DNA of 64,000 bases from the NCBI GenBank assembly GCA_947568835.1, contig OX387606.1, positions 22,421,225 to 22,485,224 of the forward strand. The letters run 5' to 3'. The notes under the pieces were generated by a model, which did no database searches, was not told the DNA's origin, and saw only the letters and a program-made list of their open reading frames with translations. Each line of letters opens with the position of its first letter. Position 1 is the stretch's first letter. Shown one piece after another: positions 51,863 to 62,809 of this stretch. Position numbers and translations under genes: made by a program. This DNA comes from Protonemura montana (Eukaryota > Arthropoda > Insecta > Plecoptera > Nemouridae).

Positions 51863-52223
51863 TAGGCACGTTGTAAGTATTTGTATTGTATTAAATGTTT
51901 TATTATTTATAGCGGCTTGGTATACCTAGCTATACTAATTTACATTTTCCTTAATATTAATAATTTTAATTTTAAACTCTTCGGCTGACTTTGGTCACGT
52001 CCATGTCTAACTGGTTCCATTCCATGATTGAAGCCTGTGCCAACGTTGGTGTTGCAGTCCATCTTTTCGATTTTGAAGAAGTGGTTTCCTCTCCCATGAA
52101 AATTCGCACTCTCAAGACGCTCTTCTAGTCGTTTCCAGTGTATTTACCCCGGTGTAAAATTTACTCATCATAAAGATCCCTATTCACCCGTTTCAAAATC
52201 TTAACCCTGCCCTCTCTCTATTT
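51863..52223. other. AT-rich intergenic stretch
   Basis: Nothing recognised. Confidence 0.4.
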
Positions 52224-52632
52224 GGGTTGCCATAGTGAAAATTTCGGAAGGCTGGACAAATTTTAACAAACGAAAAGTAGTTAGGCCGGAGGCTCGGGGG
52301 ACAGACAGAGCCCCCCAAAAAATAATGGTGTGGATGTGGGAACAGGATTTGAGGGCCATTTTCAGCAAAGTTACGCATTTGAGATATATTAAGGTTTTTC
52401 TTGGCACTTGAAATCCTGAGTCATATTTATACATCAACTTTCAATTTAGCAGGAGGAAATTTAGGTCTAACAATTAGCTATTGATAAGGAAAAATGCAAA
52501 TGCAATGATCGATTTCGCGATTTTTTTAAAGAAAATTACGATCGAGCGGGACATTCGTGCCGCTCCGCGGGACGCGGGACTTTTGAGTGAAAAGCGGGAC
52601 TGTCCCGCCATAAGCGGGACGTATGGCAACCC
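52224..52632. mobile_element. MITE-like DNA element, 409 bp, TIR GGGTTGCCATA
   Basis: The ends GGGTTGCCATA and TATGGCAACCC are inverted repeats, flanked on both sides by TATTT (likely 5-bp target duplication). The right part carries a CGGGAC motif several times. No transposase ORF. Confidence 0.75.
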
Positions 52633-52959
52633 TATTTCTATATCCAGGTACTAATAATCATCACCGCGCGGAATCTATGCAATAATAATAATAACACAAC
52701 ACCATATTAGATTTAAATGCGCCAAGTCTAAGACATAGCAAAACCCATTGGTTCTTGGTGCCAAACTATTCAACGCCCAACCAAAGGATTTTAAAACCAT
52801 GAAAATAGAGGTCTTGCAACAGAAACTAAAATAGTATCTAATAAATAAATCTTTTTATTCAATAGACGAATACCTTGATTCTGTATGATGTACAATTTAT
52901 GCCCACTTTTATGCCATTTATGCCATTTATGCACAATTTACGATTTATTTATTTACAAT

Positions 52960-52990
<31 letters not shown>

Positions 52991-53479
52991 TGTATTTCTT
53001 ATATTTCTATTTGTATATCTGTATTTTGTATTTAACTGACGTATTCATATCCATGATCAATCGAAAACAGAAATTTTCATTATTATTATTAATATTATTA
53101 ACCTCGTTGCTTATCAACTCTAAAACGCAGATAGAATAATTTCGTTATTAAAAACGAATCAACTGCGTGAGGAATGTGCTCTGGGATGAAATACCTGTCG
53201 TGAAATGTTTTCCTGCAGAGATTGATCGGCGCAATAATCTAATCACTCGAATACCATTGATTGTAAAGTAATTGCTTTTGTTGTCTCTAATCGTACAGGT
53301 ATTTACAAATTGTCCGTCTCATTTCACCACGCGCGTTGGCATTTAGTAATGTGATTTCATAATTCAACAATTAAATCAATTGAATACAATTAAATCAATT
53401 TCTTTCAAAACTCAGTGTGGCCGAGATGATAGATTGTTATTCTGAAAGCCACAAATCCTTCAGATAATCTTAATCAGTT
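52633..53479. other. AT-rich intergenic stretch with a TTTA run
   Basis: TTTATTTATTTATTTATTTA occurs at about 52940-52990. No gene or other repeat seen. Confidence 0.5.
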
Positions 53480-53482
53480 TTT

Positions 53483-53608
53483 GGGATGAAAGCTGATTTA
53501 AATTGCAAACGCTTGCAATGCGCGGGAAATTTCATTATGAACACTATGACCGTCTCAAAAATTGTTTGGGCATCAATTTTCGAGACGTTTATAGTGTTCA
53601 TAATAAGA
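53483..53608. mobile_element. Foldback element without tRNA-like core
   Basis: The outer left terminus (GATGAAAGCTGATTTAAATT) is followed by ATTATGAACACTATGACCGT ... CGAGACGTTTATAGTGTTCA. The inner arms of about 31 bp pair directly across a short loop, with no tRNA-like sequence between them. Confidence 0.8.
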
Positions 53609-53814
53609 AAATCATAATTAGTTCTTTGGTGAAGTCAAATTTAAAACTTGCCAAGATAGTAGTAGTTGATAAACAAGATAAACAAAGTAGCAGTTAATAT
53701 GTTTCTTTCATTTAGGGGATGATAGCTCATTTTATTTTATGCATTTCATTAACCTTTTACTTACCTTTTGAAATGTTCGTTATCTTTAACAGATCATAAG
53801 CAAGAAGCCTCCAT

Positions 53815-54045
53815 ACGATCGCGCTGGGTCAGGTATTGAATGGGTGACCATCATACACATGACCAGTTCTGTTCGGGAGAGAGGTTAGAGAGATGAAAGT
53901 TAAGCAACACTGCGCTGGGTCAGGTATTGTAAGGGTGACCATCATACACATGACCAGTTCTGTTCGGGAGAGAGGTTGGAGGAATGAAAGTGAAGCAACA
54001 CTGCGCTGGGTCAGGTATTGTAAGGGTGACCGAATAACCGGGTTG
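53815..54045 (+). mobile_element. 5S-SINE heads in tandem (about 2.5 units), 5' of a retrotransposon insertion
   Basis: GTTAAGCAACACTGCGCTGG, GTATTGTAAGGGTGACC and the CAGTTCTGTTCGGGAGAGAG linker repeat at about 91 bp, then break off at GGGTGACC where the LINE begins. The array resumes at 55446. Confidence 0.85.
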
Positions 54046-54059
54046 TAGGGTGACCGGGT

Positions 54060-55449
54060 TGTAAGGCCGATAACAACGTAGTGTGCAAAAACCAACACGG
54101 CTTTCGTAAGGGGCATTCGACGAGCACAGCGATATATGCGATGACCCATCGAATAACAAGAGCGCTAGAAGACAAAACAAAGGTAAGCGCAATCATGTGC
54201 GATCTTACCAAGGCATTTGACACTATCAATCATGGAGCACTAATTGGGAAACTAGGCCACTATGGAATCAGGGGCGCGGCGGGGAAGTGGGTTGAATCAT
54301 ACCTGTCTGGCAGGCTGCAAGCGGTGGAACTATGCATAGAAGGCGAAAACGTATCATCACATTGGAATCCCATCCAGACCGGACTGCCACAGGGGTCGTT
54401 ACTTGCCCCAATACTTTTTACCCTCTATATCAATGACCTTCCTGACAACATGAGAAGCGAGTGCACCGACACCTTACTGTTCGCGGACGACACGAGCCTG
54501 ATAGTCACAGGCGCAAATGAGGAGAAACTGACATTAAACATCAAACAGACCCTGACAAGAATCGAAGAGTGGTTCAAAATAAACAAACTAAAGTTGAACA
54601 GTGAGAAAACAAATATAATCAAATTCTCAGTGAGAGGAAACTCAAGAACCACAGAAGAAGGCACGATTAAAACAGTGAACAACAGCACTTTCCTGGGACT
54701 AGAAATCGACCATAGACTCAAGTGGAAAAGCCACATTGAGAAACTAAAAAAAAGACTGAATGCAGCGTGCTTTGGACTTAAGATCCTAGCAAAGGAAGTA
54801 AGTTTACCTACCCTCAAGATGGCCTTCCACGCAAATGTCCAATCCCTGGTACGCTACGGAATAATAGTCTGGGGAGGGGGACCAATTGCGAGAAATATAT
54901 TCATTCTACAAAAAAGGGCGTTACGAATAATAAAGAGAGCTAAAAAACGAAAATCATGTAGACCCATCTTTAAAGAACTAGAAATTTTAACGGTGGCCTC
55001 ACTTTACATCCTAGAGGTACTTTTGTTTGTAATTGACAATCCTGGTGCTTTTACATCAACCCAAGAAGTACACGGGAAAAACACGAGAAGAAAAGAAATT
55101 CGTGTAATAGAAAATGTGAAATTAGACATCTCCAGGCGTGACGCTTCATTTGCCGGTGCTATCCTTTTTAATACTTTACCGACGACCCTGAAAGAAACAA
55201 GAACGGACCGAAACATTTTTAAGAGCAGGGTCAAAACTTTTTTAATAGAGCATTGCTTTTATACCATCGACGAGTACACTAAACGACAGAATTGCAATTG
55301 TTCTACTTGTAAATAAATTTTATTATATTGACGTATTTCAATGCTCCTAAGTGTATCTATGTATTATTTTATACTTTTATTGGAGCGTGTGTGTAATTTA
55401 AAAAAAAAACTTATGTACAACGAAATAAAGAACCTTTGAAATTGAAAAT
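54060..55449 (+). mobile_element. 5'-truncated non-LTR retrotransposon (CR1/Jockey-like)
   Basis: A frame 54081-55316 (411 residues, intact stop) begins inside the reverse transcriptase domain. It shows NQHGFRKGHST, LTKAFDTINHGAL, GLPQGSLLAPILFTLYINDL and the catalytic FADD box, then the C-terminal region after RT. No endonuclease or ORF1 remains. The 3' UTR ends AATAAAGAACC followed by TTGAAATTGAAAATT. It is inserted in a 5S-SINE array; TGACC on both sides may be the target duplication. The clade is inferred from motifs only. Confidence 0.85.
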
Positions 55450-56350
55450 TGACCATCATACACATGACCAGTTCTGTTTGGGAGAGAGGTTGGAGGAATG
55501 AAAGTGAAGCAACACTGCGCTGGGTCAGGTATTAAATAGGTGACCATCATACACATGACCAGTTCTGTTCAGGAGAGAGGTTGGAGGGATGAAAGTTAAG
55601 CAACACTGCGCTAGGTCAGGTATTGGATGGGTGACCATCATACACATGACCAGTTCTGTTTGGGAGAGAGGTTGGACGGATGAAAGTTAAGCAACACTGC
55701 GCTGGGTCAGGTATTGGATGGGTAACCATCATACACATGACCAGTTCTGTTCGGGAGAGAGGTTGGAGGGATGAAAGTTAAGCAACACTGCGCTGAGTCA
55801 GGTATTGGATGGGTGACCATCATACACATGCCCAGTTCTGTTCGGGAGAGAGGTTGGAGGGATGAAAGTTAAGCAACACTGCGCTGGGTCAGGTATTGGA
55901 TGGGTGACCATCATACACATGACCAGTTCTGTTCAGGAGAGAGGTTGGAGGGATGAAAGTTAAGCAACACTGCGCTGAGTCAGGTATTGGATGGGTGACC
56001 ATCATACACATGCCCAGTTCTGTTCGGTAGAGAGGTTGGGGGGATGAAAGTTAGTTCAGTAACTTTACTCGCCTTGCTTATCAATCTCTCGACAGCATGG
56101 ATTTGTGGAGGAATCCTGTTGTTCGCGTGGTACAGTCCTTTGGAAGGGACGTTAAGCCGGTGGTCCCCTTGGTGCTCTTCGACAGGAGTAGGCTACGTGT
56201 CGGCACCGGGTTTCCCCTCCTCCCTTCTAGGCCAGATTAGGTTCATCATCATCCTCATCATCATCCACTCATTCACTGACGCCATTAGACCAGTGCCGCA
56301 TGGCCAGATGTCAAAAACAATGCGTTGTCAAACACCACAAATAATAATCC
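55446..56350 (+). mobile_element. 5S-SINE: tandem array of about 7 heads followed by one full body and tail
   Basis: Units of 91 bp (GACCATCATACACATGACCA, GTTAAGCAACACTGCGCTGG) run to 56040, then the body (CTTGCTTATCAATCTCTCGA, GTCGGCACCGGGTTTCCCC, GACGCCATTAGACCAGTG) and the AACACCACAAATAATAA tail. It is the best example of head amplification joined to a complete element. Confidence 0.9.
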
Positions 56351-56532
56351 ATACGATCACTAACCAGTACTAAAGTTCGTTCTGCGCATGTAGGTTACGA
56401 GGTAAGCTTTTGAAAAACACATTTTCTCTTCTAAATATTTGCTTACAGCTTTTCAAACTTAAAACTAGAGCAGGTCAGTTTTTGGTTTGAAATGATCCAG
56501 AAGTCAAATCCAGAACGCATACACATGCGGTA

Positions 56533-56862
56533 GATTGATTGATTTGTGGTGTTTAACGACGCAGTGTTTTGACATCTGGCCCTGCGGCACTGATCTAATG
56601 GCGTTGGTGAATGAGTGGAAGATGATGTACCGGACCTGGCCAAGAAGGTTGGAGGGGAAACCCGGTGCCGGCACGTAGCCTACTCCTGTCGTAGAGCACC
56701 AAGGGGACCACCGGCTTAACGTCCCTTCCGAAGGACGGTACAACTCGAACAACAGGATTCCTCCACAAATCCATGCTGTCGAGAGGTTGATAAGCAAGGC
56801 GAGTGAAGTTGCTGTACTAACTTTCATCCCTCCAACCTCTCTCCCAAACAGAACTGGTCATG
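56533..56862 (-). mobile_element. 5S-SINE body, head missing
   Basis: Tail, GACGCCATTAG-like block (GATGCCATTAG region), GTGCCGGCACGTAGCC and the CAGAACTGGTCATGTGTG linker; it ends before the 5S-like part. Its closest relative here is 60012-60408. Confidence 0.82.
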
Positions 56863-58050
56863 TGTGGGTGAAAGTCCAGGATGAAAGTCCAGGAGTCCAG
56901 GATGAAAGTCTAAAAGTCCAGGAGTCCAGGATAGAATCCATGACAAACGATGCTTTTAAAAAGACGACGCTGCAATTATGTCTCGCCACAGCGACGACGC
57001 CAGGTGGTCGACTTCGGCGTCGCGACGCTCCCGGCTCCTCGGGTTAATCTTGTTTCGATGATGAATGCACTCTCAATGGCAGAGCACGGGAGGTTCTAGG
57101 TTCGATGCCAGCGTGGCTTCAGTCTCTTGGCTCAAGTAAGTGGGATCGAACACAATTCTCCGAGCAGAAGCCACTAACCCGGAGTTTGCTACTTTCTTGC
57201 CCACATTTGTATGATTTGTATGCCTGGGTTGAAAGTTAAAGAAGCTACGAGATGGCAACATTTCACTTGTGAATCACAAATACCAGAAGAAGTAAGGTTG
57301 AAGCAAACAACCCCCTCCACCGCACTTCCCTTCCCATTAACCTAAAAATAAGTATAAAGAAATTAGGAAGAAAAGCAAATAGTTGCGCATTTGAAACAGC
57401 GTTCGCTGAGCACGAGTTAAGATTCACTTCACGTCACACACCCACAAAACTTGGAAACTTCTCGTCTCGAAAGAAAGTTTTGTAAAACTCAACATTTATA
57501 AATTTTTAATGAGGACTCAATTTTCACTATATTAGAGATAGAGTGACGTTTTGCTGACACACCATTCAGCTACCCAGATACATGCATAGATATGCAACAC
57601 ATGATACATTCATGCAATGCTGCGTTGCCTGGTAGCTAGGCAACACATGATACATGCATGCAAAGCGGGTTAACGCGATTTGACAGAGTCTGTACCTCTA
57701 GTAAATCATTAGTTGGGCGCGAGTTGTAAAAAGTGAAACAGTAAATGATGATCGTCGTCGTCGCGGGCGGCAAAAACAAAAAGAGGTTGTGTGAAGACGT
57801 GGCTTGTCATTGTTAATCTTGCTCTGCGAGGCCGTGAAGAGTGTTCTTCTTAAAATGTCGGGACACTTATGTCTTTGCTGGGACCCGAGGCGGTGTCGAA
57901 AGACTGGGCTTCTGTAGATTGATACAGAGTAGCAAGGGCCACAATATTTCTCCCACACGGACCTTAAAATATTTGAAGGTCATGCTGTTTTTTTTCAAGC
58001 AATCAATCGGTGTTTTTTCCGAATAATGTTAAGCATGAATACGCTTGATG
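56863..58050. other. Intergenic stretch with minor repeats
   Basis: Short GTCCAGGATGAAAGTCCAGG repeats occur at 56870-56940, and an ACACATGATACATNCATGCA motif twice at 57596-57662. A B-box-like GGTTCGATGCC at 57099 is isolated. No exon recognised. Confidence 0.4.
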
Positions 58051-58063
58051 TCTTTAAAGTTTG

Positions 58064-59480
58064 CTCGTTGAGTGTGCAGGTTCTAGGAAGAGGCAGAACG
58101 TTGATGTTAAACCGTTGAGTGTGCAGGTTCTAGGAAGAGGCAGAACGTTGATGTTAAACCGCTGAGTGTGCAGGTTCTAGGAAGAGGCAGAACGTTGATG
58201 TTAAACCGATGAGTGTGCAGGTTATAGGTAGAGGCAGAACGTTAATGTTAAACCGTTGAGTGTGCAGGTTCTAGGAAGAGGCAGAACGTTGATGTTAAAC
58301 CGTTGAGTGTGCAGGTTCTAGGAAGAGGCAGAACGTTGATGTTAAACCGATGAGTGTGCAGGTTATAGGTAGAGGCAGAACGTTAATGTTAAACCGTTGA
58401 GTGTGCAGGTTCTAGGAAGAGGCAGAACGTTGAGGTTAAACCGTTGAGTGTGCAGGTTATAGGTAGAGGCAGAACGTTAATGTTAAACCGTTGAGTGTGC
58501 AGGTTCTAGGTAGAGACAGAACGTTGATGTTAAACCGTTGAGTGTGCAGGTTCTAGGTAGAGGCAGAACGTCGATGTTAAACCGTTGAGTGTGCAGGTTC
58601 TAGGTAGAGGCAGAATATTAATGTTAAACCGTTGAGTGTGCAGGTTCTAGGTAGAGACAGAACGTTAATGTTAAACCGTTGAGTTTGCAGGTTCTAGGTA
58701 GAGGCAGAACCTTAATGTTAACCGTTGAGTGTGCAGGTTCTTGGTAGAGACAGAACGTTGATGTTAAACCGTTGAGTGTGCAGGTTCTAGGTAGAGGCAG
58801 AACCTAACCTAACCTGCACACTCAACGGTTTAACATTAATGTTCTGCCTCTACCTATAACCTGCACACTCAACGGTTTAACATGAACGTTCTGTCTCTAC
58901 CTAGAACCTGCACACTCTACGGTTTAACATTAACGTTCTGCCTCTACCTAGAACCTGCACACTCAACGATTTAACATCAACGTTCTGTCTCTACCTAGAA
59001 CCTGCACACTCACAGTTTAACATTAACTTCCTGTCTCTACCTAGAACCTGCACACTCAACGGTTTAACATTAACGTTCTGTCTCCACCTGGAACCTGCAC
59101 ACTCAACGGTTTAACATTAACGTTCTGTCTCTACCTAGAACCTGCACACTCAACGGTTTAACATTAACGTTCTGCCTCTACCTAGAACCTGCACACTCAA
59201 CGGTTTAACATTAACGTTCTGCCTCTACCTATAACCTGCACACTCAACGGTTTAACATTAACGTTCTGCCTCTACCTAGAACCTGCACACTCAACGGTTT
59301 AACATTAACGTTCTGCCTCTACCTAGAACCTGCACACTTAACGGTTTAACATTAACGTTCTGTCTCTACCTAGAACCTGCACACTCAACGGTTTAACATT
59401 AACGTTCTGTCTCTACCTAGAACCTGCACACTCAACGGTTTAACATTAACGTTCTGTCTCTACCTATAGCCTGCACACTC
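58064..59480. repeat. 47-bp minisatellite arranged head-to-head (1.4-kb inverted repeat)
   Basis: About 16 forward copies (CCGTTGAGTGTGCAGGTTCT, AGGTAGAGGCAGAACGTTGA) run to about 58802. About 14 copies of the reverse complement (CCTGCACACTCAACGGTTTA) follow to 59480, with essentially no spacer. The unit is homologous to the outer end of the hairpin element at 16281 (GTTGAGTGT, GGTTATAGGTAGAG, AACGTTAATGTTA). Confidence 0.93.
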
Positions 59481-60011
59481 AAGGATTTGCTTGAAACTCG
59501 TTGATTTGCTATTAAATCGCAGCTTGGTTTAATTTCTTCACGAGCCAATGATATTTTGTTTTAATTTGTCGACAAGCCTCTCTCTAAAAACACAAGCAGC
59601 AATATTGTGCACATCGCTGTAAACTCGAAGGTAATTTTTCGCACGGAGTTGAGCTCAAGGATCTCAAGAGTTGTCTGAGATGACGATAAAATTATGCGCA
59701 CAATCATTTTCTTATCGCCGAGTGGGCCGCGGGAAATGTCAGGAAAATTGCGAGGTTTTTCTAAGTCGAAGCTCTGACTCTAATTATTTCAATGTCTTCT
59801 TGTCTGAGCCTGAATTAATGTTGCTCGGCACGGCTCGGCCATCTCGCGTCGTCTCGAAGCGGTTTTTGCAACCCAAGGATAAATTGTTTGCTGTAAATTC
59901 TGTTTCGTTGTCCTTTTTTACTGTCATAGGTGAGATTTAGATTAAAGCGATATTTAAAAAAATGTGATGAAATGTGAAAAAATGATGCGATTCCCTTATC
60001 CTTTTCTTATT
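59481..60011. other. Unique intergenic stretch
   Basis: An 89-codon frame at 59671 has no recognisable features and is not called. Confidence 0.35.
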
Positions 60012-60408
60012 TATTTATTTATTTGTGGTGTTTAGCGACGCACTGTTTTGACAACTGGCCCTGCGGCACTGGTCTAATGGCGTCGGTGAATGAGTGGATG
60101 ATGATGAGGATGATGATGAACCTAACCTAGCTTAAAAGGGAGGAGGGGAAACCCTGTACCGGCACGAAGCCTACTGTCGAAGAGCACCAAGGGGACCACC
60201 AGCTTAGCGTCACTGCCGATGGACGGTACAACGCGAACAACAGGATTCCTCCACAAATCCATGCTGTCGAGAGGTTGATAAGCAAGGCGAGTGAAGTTGC
60301 TGTACTAACTTTCATCCCTCCAACCTCTCTCCCGAACAGAACTGGTCATGTGTATGATGGTCACACATCCAATACCTGACTCAGCGCAGTGTTGCTTAAC
60401 TTTCATCC
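60012..60408 (-). mobile_element. 5S-derived SINE, near full length
   Basis: TTTATTTATTTATTTGTGGT tail side, GACGCCATTAGACCAGTG, GTACCGGCACGAAGCC, linker CAGAACTGGTCATGTGTATG and the head AAGTTAAGCAACACTGCGCT. Confidence 0.87.
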
Positions 60409-60409
60409 A

Positions 60410-61241
60410 ATCGAAAAAGAACATCAATGTACAAATTGACAACTCGCCAAGAGAACAAGTAATAAATATTCCTTTCTTAGGGTAATAGATCAACAATTAA
60501 ACTGGAAACTTCACATTGACTATCTTTCTGAAAAAAAAACTCCCAGGGCTCTATGTACTAAAAAATCTTACACATCATGGAAATAAAGAACTGATCTTAT
60601 TAGCATATTTTGCACTTATTGAATCGCATATTAGATATGGCATATGCGCCTGGGGAAATAGCTCACAGAAAAACATAAAACGTATACTAAAATATCAGGA
60701 AAGAGCAATACGGATCATTCAGGGGCTGAAAACTGGTGCATATTGTAGGGAACATTTCATTAATATAAACCTACTTACTGTACCGAGTATTAACATTCAA
60801 TCTACAATTATTTTAGACAAGACAAGACCACAAGACAACAAGACCTGTGGGAGGTTCACGAGGAAATCCCCTGCATCGCAGAGGATGGCGACTCGCCGTG
60901 TGGATATTGTCGCTATTCGCAAGGACAAGAAGGAAGCATTAATCCTCGACCCGACCATTCGCTTCGAGCAAGGTGCGAAACACGCGGAAGAAGTCGACGA
61001 TGAGAAAAAAAGGATATACCAGCTCTGCATCGCCGACTTGTCCAGACGCTATCATATCCCTGTCGAAAAATGGGAGGTAGTGGGCCTGCTAGTCGGTGCT
61101 CGGGCAGGAATACCGACGTTTTTCACTAACTTCCTCATGCGTTTTATCATCTCGCTCTCAATATTAGATTCAATAGTTCCTGCCATTCTTAGATCATCAA
61201 TTTGCATCTTACACAACCATTTGTACAACAACACTTCATAA
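60410..61241 (+). pseudogene. Chimeric retrotransposon remnant: CR1/Jockey-type RT end joined to an R2-like C-terminal tail
   Basis: Before 60516 the frame is broken (NWKLHIDYLSE readable, then shifted). From 60516 it reads LLAYFALIESHIRYGICAWG and RAIRIIQGLKTGAYCREHF, typical of the region after RT in Jockey/CR1 elements. Around 60840 it switches to ATRRVDIVAIRKDKKEALIL, DPTIRFEQGAKHAEEV and EVVGLLVGARAGIPTFFTNF, a segment I associate with the C-terminal end of R2-type elements. The open frame across the join is 241 codons, lacking any catalytic domain. Confidence 0.65.
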
Positions 61242-61430
61242 TTACCATAACCATAATCATAAATATTATAAATAACAAATTGTATAAAAATATAGATCAG
61301 TAAGCTAGAACTTAATGGTCAACCATATATTTGGTTAGCTGTCGATTTTCAAATAAATTGATTTTCTCTCTATCGGCAGTATAAAGGAAAATAAAAAATA
61401 TGTAGATAAACATAACACTAAGTAATAAGT

Positions 61431-61492
61431 TGACCCAGCGCAGTGTTGCTTAACTTTTATCCCTCTAACCTCCCTCCCGAACAGAACTGGTC
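61431..61492 (-). mobile_element. 5S-SINE fragment
   Basis: AGTTAAGCAACACTGCGCTG on minus plus the CTCCCGAACAGAACTGGTCA linker, flanking the retrotransposon remnant on its right as 60012-60408 does on its left. Confidence 0.75.
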
Positions 61493-62400
61493 ATATTTTC
61501 TTTCCTATCTTTTTCGGTTCTCTCGGAAAAGATACTATACACTTTACTTGAGTAGTCTGTGTTGGCAAGTGGTTTTGTCAGACGCTTTCTCAATAAAAAA
61601 AAATCCATCCGAATGTAACAGATAGATAAAAAAAAATCTTCTGGATTCTCCCGGATTCTCCCGGATCTTTAAGCTATGTCATTAGACGTCGAATCAGAGT
61701 GACTGTGAGTATTCACAGCCTTGTGGTTCTACTCCTTGGAGATCCGTCATTGCGTAACAGTTGCATGTTGTTGGCTGTGTTTTGTTTCCACTCACAGAAT
61801 GACCAAGATGCCCGTGTGTCTGTGACCAACGTTTTACCGCCATTGTTCGAAACCAGGCAGCGCGTCACTCGGTGGTTTTGTGTACTACACCGCCGCACTG
61901 TGAATGGAGTCCAAACAACTACTTCCGGTGTTTACCGACCACTTCCGGAGGTTGACTGGTTCCATGCGGACACGACTTGGTCAGTGACGTCAACAAGAGT
62001 CAAATATCCGTTGCTTGGCAACTGAGTGGCGTTGTCACAACATTCATGATTTACTTAAAGGAAAGACATCCATGAAGTCTCTCAGGAAGTTTAGGAGATT
62101 TTCGAGTGATTTTTTTCACTCAATTTGGTCAGAAAATGATTACACTCGGTCATAGTTTTAATAGAGGTTAAGGCAACCATGATTTTTTGTTACCTCACAA
62201 TTGAAAAACCTTCAATTCATCAATTGGTTGTTTTTTTTTTGGAAAGAGCTGCAAAATGTGTCACGATGCCGTCATCAGAACACACTCGACTAGAATGTCT
62301 GTGATTGTTTTCCTCTTCAATTCATCTTTCCAAAGCTTAATTTAGTTCAAGAAAAGAAGCCACGTCATCAAGCCACGTCAAGCTCGCACAATGATACAGC
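61493..62400. other. Intergenic stretch with foldback remnant
   Basis: 61690-61760 matches the GTAGAACCAAGAGGCTGTGAA part of the foldback family in reverse. ATTCTCCCGG repeats two and a half times at 61642. Nothing else recognised. Confidence 0.45.
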
Positions 62401-62439
62401 ACGTTATTTTATTATTATTGTTATTTATTATTATTACAG

Positions 62440-62560
62440 GTGCCGTGTTTGGGCAGCAATTTTAGAGAGATAATTAGTGTTCCTAACAATAACATACTTT
62501 ACGCACTGCAAGCGCTCGCAATTCAAATCAGATTTCACAGTTTGATTATAATTGCAAGTA
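62440..62560 (-). mobile_element. Foldback family remnant (right terminus)
   Basis: AGAGATAATTAGTGTT and GCAAGCGCTCGCAATTCAAA resemble the inner and outer right termini seen at 9600-9650 and 27711-27747. Confidence 0.6.
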
Positions 62561-62570
62561 ACACCCTGGA

Positions 62571-62609
62571 CATATTAATCAACCCGACCTTGTCGGGTTG
62601 ATTAATATG
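62571..62609. repeat. Perfect 18-bp stem, 3-nt loop hairpin
   Basis: CATATTAATCAACCCGAC, loop CTT, then the exact reverse complement. It lies about 110 bp upstream of the likely gene D transcription start. Confidence 0.9.
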
Positions 62610-62686
62610 TCAACGTCAATATGTCAACGCGATGGAACCACGATCGCCGCTCGTTAATTTTCGCCGACTTCCGGTCAAACGCACGC

Positions 62687-62694
62687 TACAAAAG
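62687..62694 (+). promoter_or_regulatory. TATA-like element of gene D
   Basis: TACAAAAG, 60 bp before the ATG at 62747, with an initiator-like GCAGT near 62724. It favours the ATG at 62747 over the in-frame ATG at 62621, which lies upstream of the box. Confidence 0.4.
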
Positions 62695-62746
62695 AGCCGC
62701 GGCAGCTGGAGACTTTGATTCTGCAGTGGACCAACTGGACGGGATA

Positions 62747-62809
62747 ATGCTTCTCTTGATGCTGGCTGTTGTCGTGGGCTGCAGGGAGATCGCCGCCGTC
62801 AGCTATTTG
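62747..62809 (+). CDS. Gene D exon 1: signal peptide
   Basis: 21 codons ending at TATTTG|GTGAGT. The open frame extends upstream to 62621, but that part would follow a promoterless start and is not signal-like. Confidence 0.7.

Noticed and set aside
62621..62746. ATG at 62621 as gene D start
   Set aside because: It lies upstream of the TATA-like box and adds a charged leader ahead of a perfect signal peptide.
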